Source of the DNA: Gammaproteobacteria bacterium
Lineage (GTDB): Bacteria; Pseudomonadota; Gammaproteobacteria; Burkholderiales; Burkholderiaceae_C
NCBI GenBank assembly: GCA_025359085.1
Contig: JANYHL010000043.1
Coordinates: 17,020-81,019, forward strand
Direction of reading: 5' to 3'
DNA length: 64,000 nt
Shown piece by piece: positions 18,595 through 26,857 of the stretch. Position 1 is the stretch's first letter, and every line of letters begins with the position of its first letter. The notes under the pieces are model-generated. The model was not told the origin of the DNA and ran no database searches. It worked only from the letters and a program-made list of their open reading frames with translations. The position numbers were made by a program, and so were the translations under genes.

Positions 18595-19998
18595 TTATTG
18601 CTCGAATTTCGGGCTGATCAGGTTCTCGAAGGAGAACACCTCATCCCAATGCTGTTGCGTCAACAGTTTGCGCTCAAGGACGACGATGTCGTGCAATGAT
18701 TTACCGGTCTCGTAGCATTCGCGTGCGATCTCCGCGCACTGCTTGTAGCCCAGTGAGGGCTTGAGCACCGTGATGATTCCGAGCGAGTTCAACACCCGGC
18801 TGTGCATGTGTTCCACGTTGGCGGTGATGCCCCGGATGCAGTTGAGGTTCAGACTGTTGACGGCGTTCTCCATGGTGGAGATCGACGTGAATAGCGCGAA
18901 CGTGATGACGGGCTCCATCACGTTCAACTGTAATTGCCCCGCTGACGCGGCCAGCGTGACCGTGAGGTCCAAGCCGATGACGAGGAAGCTGGTCTGGTTG
19001 ACGACTTCAGGAATCACGGGGTTGACCTTGCCCGGCATGATCGAGCTGCCCGGCTGCATCTGGGGCAGGTTGAGCTCGTTGAAGCCGCAGCGCGGACCGG
19101 AGGCCAGCAGGCGCAGGTCGTTGCAGATCTTGGTGAGTTTGGACGAAGTCCGTTTCAACACACCCGAGAGCAGCACGTAGGCGCCCGTGTCGGAGGTCGC
19201 CTCGACCAGGTCGCCCGCGAGGATGAAGGTGCAACCGCTCACCTCGGACAGGTGTTTGATCGCCAGCTCCGGATAGCCCGGCGCTGCCGTCACCATGGTG
19301 CCGATGGCGGTCGCGCCCAGGTTGACTTCGTGCAGGAACTGGCGAACCTCGGCAATGCGTTGCACTTCCTCGCCCATGGTCGTGCCCCAGCCATGAAATT
19401 CCTGGCCAAGTGACATGGGGACCGCGTCCTGCAGGTGGGTTCTGCCCATTTTCAGCACATTCTGGAACTCCCGGCCTTTGGCAAAGAAGGCCTCTTGCAG
19501 TTGTTCCAGTGCAACCATGTAGCTGTTGAGCCGCAGGATCAAGGCCAAGCGAAAGGCGGTCGGATAAACGTCGTTGGTCGATTGCCCGAAGTTCACATGG
19601 TCGTTGGGGTTGCAGTATTGGTACTCACCCTTCTTGTGCCCGAGGTGCTCCAGCGCGATGTTGGCGATCACCTCATTGGCGTTCATGTTCGTGGAGGTGC
19701 CAGCGCCACCCTGAATGAAGTCGGTGACGAACTGGTCGCACATTTCACCGGCGATCAAGCGGTCGCAAGCGATCACGATCGCGTCGGCGATTCTGGCGTC
19801 AAGCACGCCCAGATCGCGGTTGGCCAATGCGGCAGCCTTCTTCACGTAGCCGAAGGCCTTCACGAAGTAGGGCTCGTTTGACATCGGGATGCCGGTGATG
19901 TGGAAGTTCTCCTTGCCGCGCAGGGTCTGCACGCCGTAGTAGGCGCTGTCGGGCAGTTCTTTTTCGCCCAGGAAGTCTTTTTCGATTCGAGTAGTCAT
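18595..19998 (-). CDS. aspA: Aspartate ammonia-lyase (aspartase)
   Basis: This 467-residue enzyme converts L-aspartate to fumarate and ammonia. The superfamily signature GSSIMPGKVNP is intact. MGRTHLQDAVPMSLGQEF (substrate binding) and ANEVIANIALEHLGHKKGEYQY-type sequence are also present. The long open frame continues upstream, but ATG 19998 gives the conserved N-terminus MTTRIEKDFLGEKELPDSAY. It heads an operon with the Dcu carrier, which points to fumarate respiration or nitrogen use from aspartate. Confidence 0.95.
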   Translation of the reverse strand: MTTRIEKDFLGEKELPDSAYYGVQTLRGKENFHITGIPMSNEPYFVKAFGYVKKAAALANRDLGVLDARIADAIVIACDRLIAGEMCDQFVTDFIQGGAGTSTNMNANEVIANIALEHLGHKKGEYQYCNPNDHVNFGQSTNDVYPTAFRLALILRLNSYMVALEQLQEAFFAKGREFQNVLKMGRTHLQDAVPMSLGQEFHGWGTTMGEEVQRIAEVRQFLHEVNLGATAIGTMVTAAPGYPELAIKHLSEVSGCTFILAGDLVEATSDTGAYVLLSGVLKRTSSKLTKICNDLRLLASGPRCGFNELNLPQMQPGSSIMPGKVNPVIPEVVNQTSFLVIGLDLTVTLAASAGQLQLNVMEPVITFALFTSISTMENAVNSLNLNCIRGITANVEHMHSRVLNSLGIITVLKPSLGYKQCAEIARECYETGKSLHDIVVLERKLLTQQHWDEVFSFENLISPKFEQ

Positions 19999-20550
19999 TG
20001 TGTTTTCCACGGTTGGTTGTTGGTAGCTGGTGCGCCGGTTATCACCTCGTGCCAGCAGAAAGATGCAAGGCGTGGCACCGCGCCACAATCCCATCCCGGC
20101 CTGTGCTCCCGCTGGCGGCGGGTACGGCATGCAGCCGGAGATAAGCGGGCGGCTTGGCAAGCGTGAAACTGGCCATGAGGCACCGGTTGAGTATTTGCAT
20201 GCCAGTCAGTCTAAGCCTGCCCCTCTGATTTGAAAACAAATTAATTGGCGAAAAACATCTTTATGCAAAAAATGCATGGCCAAAAAATGCGAAGCAAAAT
20301 GGGGCGCTGCAGACACTCTCCATCGAGATGAATAGCGGGCCGGGAAGCCATGATCGTGCGGTGGCAGGATCACGCCGAGGACGGGTGTCCCTTCTACCAA
20401 AATATCGGCTCATCAAGAGCAGTTGATGCCTTTGAAGATGCCGCTCATCCCCGCCATCCGCAATTCGTCGCACCGCGCTTGAAGTGAGTGTTCAACGTTC
20501 ATAAACTCCTTTCCACGCAGCCCAAGCTTGCGATTGAAAAGGAGATTTTG
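19999..20550. other. Gene-free region upstream of aspA and a small secreted protein
   Basis: About 550 bp hold no gene I can support. A lower-GC stretch at 20225-20300 contains ATGCA...TGCAT inverted repeats and several AAAAAATGC repeats, and may be the aspA promoter/operator. A short minus-strand reading frame at 20413-20502 vaguely resembles the N-terminus of an IS21-type helper protein but is far too short to call. Confidence 0.5.
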
Positions 20551-20901
20551 ATGTGGAACGCAATGAAAACCAAATCCCTTGCAGCGGCGGTGGTGGTCAC
20601 CAGCCTGCTCCATGGCTCACTACTTTGGAAGATGAATGATGTGGCCACTGAAGCGGCGTCCGTGACGTCGCAGACCAGCGCCAACAGCAGGTTGGCTGGC
20701 TCGACAGAATCCAGTTCGGAAATCCGCTATGTGACGCTTGAACCGGTCCTCATCGTCGGCAGATACAAGCCTTTCCTGCCGGATCAGATCGGGACCCAGG
20801 CCGATATTTTGTCATTAACCTCCCAAGGTCAGTGCATCACCGGTCGCGCCAACCCAGTCACCGCGAATAAGCAGCAAAACGGCACACTGGATTATTGCTA
20901 A
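20551..20901 (+). CDS. Hypothetical exported or membrane-anchored small protein
   Basis: This 116-residue protein is not recognised. AAAAGGAG lies 6 bp before ATG 20551, a strong ribosome site that fixes the start. Residues 8-26 (KSLAAAVVVTSLLHGSLLW) form a hydrophobic N-terminal segment, either a signal peptide or an anchor. A serine/threonine-rich stretch follows (about 34-55), then a more structured part with YVTLEPVLIVGRY and two cysteines near the end. It stands alone between aspA and a two-component regulator. Confidence 0.6.
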   Translation: MWNAMKTKSLAAAVVVTSLLHGSLLWKMNDVATEAASVTSQTSANSRLAGSTESSSEIRYVTLEPVLIVGRYKPFLPDQIGTQADILSLTSQGQCITGRANPVTANKQQNGTLDYC

Positions 20902-20954
20902 GCGTTTCCGACGCCACACCCACCGCTGTCGAAGCGGCCGGGTTCGGACCATGC

Positions 20955-21728
20955 TCAAATCTGGTGGAACAAATGAACATGGTTGCGACTCACCGCCAAT
21001 CGTTCGGTGCGCCCTTTCAAGTGCAACTCGCCAGCGTCACCCGGCCCATGTGAGAACTGCCTCACCTTGTCCAGGTTGACGATGGTAGAGCGGTGAATCT
21101 GGATGAATCGATCCGGGTCAAGTTCAGCCGCCATTTCCAGGATGGACTTGCGGATCAGGGCTTCGCCACCCTCCCAGACCACCAATGTGTATTTGGTGGC
21201 TGACTTCAGGTAAAAGACTTCCTCGACCGGTATCAGACGAACCACACTGCCGACCGATGCCTTGATCCACTTCAGGCGATGTTGCGATTCCAGACGCTGA
21301 CGCCATTGCTCGTTGATGCAGTTCAGGACGGTAACAAGCTCGGGTCGGAATTCGGGCGTCGTCAGTTGCAGTCGCGCACGCAGTCGCTGGACGGTCTCAG
21401 CCAAGCGCTCTTCTTCAATCGGTTTGACGAGGTAGTCAATCGCTCCCCGGCGAAAAGCTTCCACCGCATATTGTTCAAAGGCCGTGACAAAGACCAACTC
21501 GGCGCGTCCACTCATGCAGCGCGCTACTTCAATGCCACTCAGGCCCGGCATATGGACATCAAGAAACACCACCTGGGGCTGGAGTCGGTCAAAAAGCTCG
21601 ACCGCTTCGGTCCCATTGCGTGCTTGCGCCACCACCTCCAGCTCGGGCCATAGACGAGTCAGATGCGAGACCAGTCGCTCACGCAACAGCGGTTCGTCGT
21701 CCGCAATCAGGGCAGTTGCGGTGGGCAT
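20955..21728 (-). CDS. LytTR-type response regulator
   Basis: This 257-residue protein has a receiver domain with acidic pocket Asp10-Asp11 and phospho-acceptor Asp57 in VVFLDVHMP, then TAFEQYAVEAFRRGAIDYLVKP. The C-terminal LytTR DNA-binding domain (about 145-257) includes LIPVEEVFYLKSATKYTLV and RFIQIHRSTIVNL. It starts 1 bp after the histidine kinase stop, so the two form a co-translated pair. Target genes are unknown; the nearest candidates are aspA-dcu and the divergent exported isochorismatase-fold gene. Confidence 0.92.
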   Translation of the reverse strand: MPTATALIADDEPLLRERLVSHLTRLWPELEVVAQARNGTEAVELFDRLQPQVVFLDVHMPGLSGIEVARCMSGRAELVFVTAFEQYAVEAFRRGAIDYLVKPIEEERLAETVQRLRARLQLTTPEFRPELVTVLNCINEQWRQRLESQHRLKWIKASVGSVVRLIPVEEVFYLKSATKYTLVVWEGGEALIRKSILEMAAELDPDRFIQIHRSTIVNLDKVRQFSHGPGDAGELHLKGRTERLAVSRNHVHLFHQI

Positions 21729-21729
21729 T

Positions 21730-22809
21730 TCAGGTGGAAACCGTCAATCGCAGGTCGACACGCAAGCCATGTGGCGTCTGCTCGCTGAGTTCGAGGCGGG
21801 CATTGACCCCAAAGAGTGCTTGCAAGCGGGCCTGTAAATTTGTCAAGCCGGTGCCCATGCCTGCGCTCTCGGCCATGCCAACCCCGGTGTCCGCCACCCA
21901 GATCTGTACCGTGCTGCCATCCACACGGCGCGCACCTACCTCAATGTTGCCGCCATCACAAGCCGGATCGATGCCGTGACGGATCGCATTTTCCGCCAGT
22001 GTCAACAAGGCCATGGGGGGAAAACGCAGGCGCCGCAGGTCCGGATCGATGCGAAAAGACACTGTCAGGCGGTCCGGCATGCGCATGGTCATCAGTTCAA
22101 GATAGGCGCGCAGCAGCTGCTCTTCATCCCCCAGCGTTGCCGCTTCGCGCCGCAATTGCGGCAGGGCGGCGCGCAGGTACGCAATCAGGCTGCGAAACAT
22201 CGGCACCGCCTGCGGTGAGCCGCTTTCCACCAATTCCTGGACATTGGCCATCGTATTGAGCAGGAAATGGGGCTCAATTTGGGCGGTCATCAGTTGCAGC
22301 CGGGCCAAGTCTGCCTGGCGCTCCAGCATTTCGCGCTCCAGCGCAAACTGCAAGGACTCGGCTCGCGCGTGCGCATCGCGGTCGCGGTACAGGGCGCCCA
22401 GGGCAAACAGGGTGCCGATGATGGCGCCGCCCAAGGTCACCATCACATAACCGCGGACCAGGGGCACCGAGTTAAAGAAGACCGACGGCACGCCGTCCGA
22501 CGACAACAGTTTGAGGGTCAAAGGTGCGAGCACTGCACCCACGGCAACCGCCAGCAACTGAGCCATTCGACGCGGCATTAATTTCTGGCGCCAGATGCCC
22601 GCCAGCGTCGGGGCGAACACGACCCCCATGCCGAACAGCATGGTCTCGGCGACCAGCTCTATAAACGGGTTGACGAACCAAAGTTTGAACACCAGAGCAG
22701 CAATCATCACCACCGCGGCAGCGAGCGCCAACTGCCGCCGCCGCGGCGCTGCTCGTCGGCGGTCCCAGTTGCCCGCTTGAGTCAGGGGGGAAGATTCAGT
22801 GAAAATCAT
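21730..22809 (-). CDS. LytS/YehU-type sensor histidine kinase
   Basis: This 359-residue inner-membrane kinase has about four hydrophobic segments (residues 28-140), then a coiled linker (145-172). The His_kinase domain has phospho-acceptor His181 in QIEPHFLLNTMANVQELVESG, and a C-terminal ATPase domain follows with LLTLAENAIRHGIDP and VWVADTGVGM-like glycine boxes. No periplasmic sensor domain is obvious, so the signal may be sensed in the membrane. It is the first gene of the pair with the LytTR regulator. Confidence 0.92.
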   Translation of the reverse strand: MIFTESSPLTQAGNWDRRRAAPRRRQLALAAAVVMIAALVFKLWFVNPFIELVAETMLFGMGVVFAPTLAGIWRQKLMPRRMAQLLAVAVGAVLAPLTLKLLSSDGVPSVFFNSVPLVRGYVMVTLGGAIIGTLFALGALYRDRDAHARAESLQFALEREMLERQADLARLQLMTAQIEPHFLLNTMANVQELVESGSPQAVPMFRSLIAYLRAALPQLRREAATLGDEEQLLRAYLELMTMRMPDRLTVSFRIDPDLRRLRFPPMALLTLAENAIRHGIDPACDGGNIEVGARRVDGSTVQIWVADTGVGMAESAGMGTGLTNLQARLQALFGVNARLELSEQTPHGLRVDLRLTVST

Positions 22810-23115
22810 AGGGTCAAGGTCAGCACGACACTTCCCCCAAGAACGATGGCTGCGGGCATGTCATTCTCCAAAATGGTGGTGTTCGGCCAAGGTCACACCG
22901 ACGCAAAAATTGGATTCCAAAAATATAAAAAATTCAACTGTGAACGGATGGTTGATATGCCAACAGGGTCAATGCCACAAAAAACAGGGCAACCCAGGGG
23001 GGACAGGACACGTCGGCGACCGAGCTCACCCGCAGCCAGTATGCCTCTCAGGGCGGATGGGATTTTCAGTTTAGACTGACAAATATTTTTCAAAATTGCT
23101 AACCAGGAGGCGATC
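22810..23115. other. Divergent promoter region
   Basis: This 306-bp gap separates the divergent kinase and isochorismatase-fold genes. It has an A/T-rich centre near 22915-22940 and no reading frame I can support. AGGAGG at 23105-23110 is the ribosome site of the downstream gene. Confidence 0.5.
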
Positions 23116-23742
23116 ATGCGCATTCAATTCCCGATTCTGGCCCTTACTTTTATCGTTGTCGCGCAGTCGGCGACGGCGGCGAACATCATCGAGTTGTGGG
23201 ACCAGGTGAAGGCACCGCCGGCGCCCAGTCTCTCGGCGCCCACCGTGAAAGCCAACGACACAGCCCTGCTCCTCCTCGACATAGAGGCATTGACCTGCAA
23301 TCAGGAACGTCGCCCTCGTTGCGTCGAGGCCGTGCCGGCGATGGCGATGTTCCTGGCGAAGGCAAGAAACGCGCACATGCCGGTCATGTACAGCAACACC
23401 GCTGGCGGATCGCGAGAAACCATGTTGCCGCAGGTGGCGCCAAGGGACGACGAAGCCATCGTCAAAGCGAGCGTCAACAAGTTCTTCGGGACCCAGCTCG
23501 ACGAATACCTGAAGAGCAAAAATGTCAAAACCGTGATTATTTGCGGCACCAGCGCCTCCGGCGCTGCGCTCCACACCGCGACCGGTGCCGCCCAGTATGG
23601 CTACAAGATCGTGTTGCCGGTGGATTGCGTGCCCGGCAACAGTTTGTATGAGGAGCAGGCCAGCGTTTGGAGCCTGATCAACGGCCCCGGCACGGCCGGG
23701 GCCATGACCGCTACCACGCTCGACGCGATCAAGATCGAATAG
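23116..23742 (+). CDS. Exported isochorismatase-fold hydrolase, nucleophile cysteine missing
   Basis: This 208-residue protein begins with a signal peptide (MRIQFPILALTFIVVAQSAT, cut after ATA). The cysteine-hydrolase/isochorismatase fold has the catalytic aspartate in ALLLLDIEAL (Asp55) and a lysine in VKASVNKFFGT. The loop that normally carries the nucleophile (pattern GxxTxxCV) reads CGTSASGAALHTA here, so the cysteine is replaced by alanine. It may be an isochorismatase-like rather than amidase-like enzyme, or inactive. Start is fixed by AGGAGG at 23105-23110. A molybdoenzyme follows 110 bp downstream. Confidence 0.8.
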   Translation: MRIQFPILALTFIVVAQSATAANIIELWDQVKAPPAPSLSAPTVKANDTALLLLDIEALTCNQERRPRCVEAVPAMAMFLAKARNAHMPVMYSNTAGGSRETMLPQVAPRDDEAIVKASVNKFFGTQLDEYLKSKNVKTVIICGTSASGAALHTATGAAQYGYKIVLPVDCVPGNSLYEEQASVWSLINGPGTAGAMTATTLDAIKIE

Positions 23743-23852
23743 CACGGCTTGCGTCCTGGGCTAGCTCGGGCTGCGTTTGTCGTGTCCCCCATGTTCTGGA
23801 CAAGCCGCTTCAGCCTGTGACTCAATGCCCCATTTCTTCAACGAGGCCTGCC

Positions 23853-26069
23853 ATGACGGACACCACCCACTACCGAATTTGCCCCCTGTGCGAAGCCTGC
23901 TGCGGGCTGGAGATCAAGGTGCGGGACGGCGTGGTCACCAGCATCAAGGGTGACGCCCGTGATGTCCTCAGCCAAGGTTACGTCTGCCCCAAAGCAGTGG
24001 CGCTGAAAGACCTGCACGACGACCCGGACCGGCTGCGTACGCCGCTGATCAAGCGCCGCGGCCAGCACGTAGCCGCCACTTGGGAGGAAGCATTTGCCGA
24101 GATTGCACGCCGCTTGCCGCCGTTGCAAGCCCAGTACGGTCGCCAGGCAGTTGCGGTGGCCGTGGGCAACCCCACGGTCCACAAATACGGCTTGCTGAGC
24201 TACTTTCCAAGACTGGCGCGCGCTCTGGGCACGCGCAACGTGTTTTCAGCGTCCAGCCTGGACCAGGTGCCCAAGCAACTGGCCTGCGGCTTGATGTTTG
24301 GCCACTGGATGACGGTGCCGCTGCCCGACATCACGCGCACGCAGTTGCTGCTGGTGATCGGCGCCAACCCGCTGGCCAGCAATGGCAGCATGTGGACCGT
24401 GCCCGACTTTCGCGGCAAAGCCAAAGCCCTGCAAGCCCGCGGTGGCCGCCTGGTGGTGATTGACCCCAGGCGCACCGAGACCGCCGCCATCGCGGATGCG
24501 CACCACTTCATTCGTCCCGGCGCCGACGTATTTTTGTTGGCGGCCATGGTCAACACCTTGTTTGCCAACCAGTGGGTGCGATTGGGCGCGGTGGCCGACT
24601 GGGTCCAGGGCGTTGAAGCGGTGCGGCAAGCGGTGGCCGCCTTCACGCCTGCGGCGGTGGCGGCGCGTTGCGGCATGGCGGCAGACACCATTGTTGAACT
24701 GACGCGTGAACTGGCCCACACCGAGCGCGCCGCCGTCTACGGCCGCATTGGCACCTGCACGCAAACCTTTGGCACGCTGGCCAGTTGGCTGGTGGATGCG
24801 CTCAATGTGCTCACCGGCCACCTGGATGCACCGGGCGGCGCCATGTTCACCCAAGCTGCCGCCTTTGCCAGCAACACGTCGGGCGCCAGCGGCACAGGGC
24901 GCGGCGTGGCCACCGGCCGCCACCGCTCGCGTGTGAGCGGCGCGCCCGAGGTGATGGGCGAGCTGCCGATGACCTGCCTGGCCGAAGAAATTGAGACCGC
25001 GGGGGTCGATCAAGTTCGCGCCCTGATCACGGTGGCCACCAACCCGGTACTTTCTGCGCCCAACGGGCCACGCCTGGCGAAAGCGTTTCAGGCGCTGGAC
25101 TTCATGGTCAGCGTGGACATCTACCTGAACGAGACGACGCGCCATGCGGATGTGATTTTGCCCGGTATGTCGCCCCTGCAAGACGACCACTTTGACGTGT
25201 CGTTTCCGCAGTTGTCATGGCGCAACCACGCCCGTTACAGCCCCGCCGTGCTGCCGGTCGAAGATCGACCAGCCGAATGGCAAATCCTGCTCAAACTGGC
25301 CGCCATCGCGCAAGGTCAACCGGCTGACGTGGATGTGAATGCGCTGGATGACGCGCAGTTTGCGCAAGATGCACAACGTTTGTTCGGCGTGCAAGCCGTT
25401 GCGGTGATGCATGCCAGCGCGCCGCTGCGCGGGCCGCAGCGCCTGCTCGATGTGGCCTTGCGCACGGGGCCCTATGGCGATGCTTTTGGCCTGAAGCCCG
25501 AGGGCTTGACGCTGACCAAGGTGGCGGCCGCCAACGCCAGCGGTGGCATTGACCTGGGCGAGTTGCAGCCGCGTGTGCCAGCGCTGTTGCGCACCCCCAG
25601 CGGCAAGATTGAGCTGGCCCCGCCCCTGTTGCTGGCCGACCTGCCGCGCGCCTGGGCCGACCTGCACAGCACGGCGCCCGATCTGGTCGTCATCGGGCGG
25701 CGCGATGTGCGCAGCAACAACAGCTGGATGCACAACCTGCCGACCCTGGCCAAGGGGCCGTTTCGCTGTACCGCCTTGCTGCACCCGGCTGATGCGGCGC
25801 GCCTGCAACTCGCCGACGGCGCGGTGGCGCGCATCAGCAGCGGCGCGGGCAGCATTGAGGCGCAGGTGCAAATCAGCACGGACATGATGCCCGGCGTGGT
25901 CAGCCTGCCGCACGGCTGGGGCCACGACTTGCCCGGCACTCAATTGACGCTGGCCGCCCAGCGCCCGGGTGCCAACCTGAATGTGCTGCTGGGCGATCAG
26001 GCGCGCGATCCGCTCTCCGGCAACGCCGTACTGAGCGGGGTGGCGATCAGCATGATGGCCGTGGCTTGA
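23853..26069 (+). CDS. Molybdopterin-dependent oxidoreductase, single subunit with one [4Fe-4S] cluster
   Basis: This 738-residue protein belongs to the DMSO-reductase superfamily. The N-terminal cluster motif is Cys10-x2-Cys13-x3-Cys17-x27-Cys45. Further landmarks are LLLVIGANPLASNG and VVIDPRRTETA for the two pyranopterins, VDIYLNETTRHADVILPG, and a C-terminal molybdopterin dinucleotide-binding domain (RRDVRSNNSWMHNLP, GVVSLPHGWGHD). At the usual metal-ligand position the sequence is SASSLDQVP, with no cysteine or selenocysteine. There is no twin-arginine signal, so it is probably cytoplasmic. The substrate is unknown; formate dehydrogenase is a common automatic label for such proteins. Confidence 0.85.
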   Translation: MTDTTHYRICPLCEACCGLEIKVRDGVVTSIKGDARDVLSQGYVCPKAVALKDLHDDPDRLRTPLIKRRGQHVAATWEEAFAEIARRLPPLQAQYGRQAVAVAVGNPTVHKYGLLSYFPRLARALGTRNVFSASSLDQVPKQLACGLMFGHWMTVPLPDITRTQLLLVIGANPLASNGSMWTVPDFRGKAKALQARGGRLVVIDPRRTETAAIADAHHFIRPGADVFLLAAMVNTLFANQWVRLGAVADWVQGVEAVRQAVAAFTPAAVAARCGMAADTIVELTRELAHTERAAVYGRIGTCTQTFGTLASWLVDALNVLTGHLDAPGGAMFTQAAAFASNTSGASGTGRGVATGRHRSRVSGAPEVMGELPMTCLAEEIETAGVDQVRALITVATNPVLSAPNGPRLAKAFQALDFMVSVDIYLNETTRHADVILPGMSPLQDDHFDVSFPQLSWRNHARYSPAVLPVEDRPAEWQILLKLAAIAQGQPADVDVNALDDAQFAQDAQRLFGVQAVAVMHASAPLRGPQRLLDVALRTGPYGDAFGLKPEGLTLTKVAAANASGGIDLGELQPRVPALLRTPSGKIELAPPLLLADLPRAWADLHSTAPDLVVIGRRDVRSNNSWMHNLPTLAKGPFRCTALLHPADAARLQLADGAVARISSGAGSIEAQVQISTDMMPGVVSLPHGWGHDLPGTQLTLAAQRPGANLNVLLGDQARDPLSGNAVLSGVAISMMAVA

Positions 26070-26238
26070 GTAGCGAGCGTTCGAACTCGATGTGCTCGAT
26101 CAGGCCAAACAGGCGTTCGTCAATGTCCAGAAAAGACATGTGGCAGCCAAAGCCGTCGCGGCCCTCATGCGCCGGGACGCAAACCCATCCACGGTCAGGC
26201 GCCGACGACGTCGTATTGCACCCCCAAACATCAGGCAA
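26047..26238 (-). pseudogene. Possible gene fragment with a PilZ-like tail
   Basis: A minus-strand frame reads GRDGFGCHMSFLDIDERLFG followed by LIEHIEFERSLL, which recalls the C-terminal end of PilZ-type cyclic-di-GMP-binding proteins. It opens only from about 26283, has no ATG or ribosome site, and overlaps the molybdoenzyme end by 23 bp. Repeat copy R12 abuts its upstream end. A truncated remnant fits better than a live gene; it could also be chance. Confidence 0.25.
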
Positions 26239-26388
26239 GGTGCCCCCGCTGTGCGTCGCTTGTCGGTGTATTTTTGGTCGTTTTTATATGAAAATGATAG
26301 CTACTTACCCATACTAATCGGGGGCTATGGCCTGATTTCTTCGTATGGGCACCCCATCACCCCCCTGCCATGAATGAGCCTGGTTTTG
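26070..26388. other. Intergenic region between convergent genes
   Basis: Between the molybdoenzyme and the ferritin-like gene I see only the possible PilZ-like fragment on the minus strand and repeat copy R12. No clear terminator is visible. Confidence 0.5.
26290..26340 (+). repeat. Dispersed repeat copy R12
   Basis: ATGATAGCTACTTACCCATA and CGGGGGCTATGGCCTGATTT carry the family arms. The copy is short on its 5' side. Confidence 0.6.
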
Positions 26389-26847
26389 TTAGAAGGATTC
26401 CGGAAACCCAATATCGACGAACAGCGCTTCAAGACGGCACTTGTGGCCCGCCTCCATCTCCGCCAGACTCTGGAAAATTCCTTTCAGTTCCTGATCGGCA
26501 CACTGGGCGGCCATGCCGGCGTAAAACTCCATGGCCCGCTGCTCGGTCTTCATGGCCAGTGCGATGGCTTCGGCCGGTTTCATGTGGGTGGACAGCGTGG
26601 GTAAGTCAACTTCTTCGGCGACCTTGTAGTCCATTGCGGGTTTGTGCATCTTCATGGGCAGCGTCGGGTCTGCGCGCAAGCGCTCCAGCAACTCCATGTG
26701 CGCCAACTCATCCTTGGCCAGATCGGCAAATATGGCCCGCACGCTGGTGTCCAGGGCCGTCTTTGCCGCCTTGGCGTAGAAATCGTTGGCTTCAATTTCG
26801 CGCGCGATGGCGAGATTGAACAGTTTTCCTGTTTCTTCAAAATTCAT
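26389..26847 (-). CDS. Ferritin-like (rubrerythrin-type) protein
   Basis: This 152-residue four-helix protein has two diiron half-sites: EIEANDFY with DELAHMELLERL, and EQRAMEFYAG with AEMEAGHKCRLEAL. This is the E...ExxH pattern repeated. It lacks the C-terminal rubredoxin domain of classical rubrerythrin. ATG 26847 is favoured over an earlier in-frame start because AAGGA lies about 8 bp before it. It begins 11 bp after the formate dehydrogenase alpha stop, so it is probably the last gene of that operon. Peroxide removal or iron handling near the oxygen-sensitive enzyme is a plausible role. Confidence 0.85.
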   Translation of the reverse strand: MNFEETGKLFNLAIAREIEANDFYAKAAKTALDTSVRAIFADLAKDELAHMELLERLRADPTLPMKMHKPAMDYKVAEEVDLPTLSTHMKPAEAIALAMKTEQRAMEFYAGMAAQCADQELKGIFQSLAEMEAGHKCRLEALFVDIGFPESF

Positions 26848-26857
26848 TGTGTAGTCC

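Noticed and set aside
20413..20502. Remnant of an IS21-type IstB helper (CDELRMAGMSGIF-like sequence)
   Set aside because: Fewer than 30 codons with weak resemblance and no terminal inverted repeats or partner transposase.
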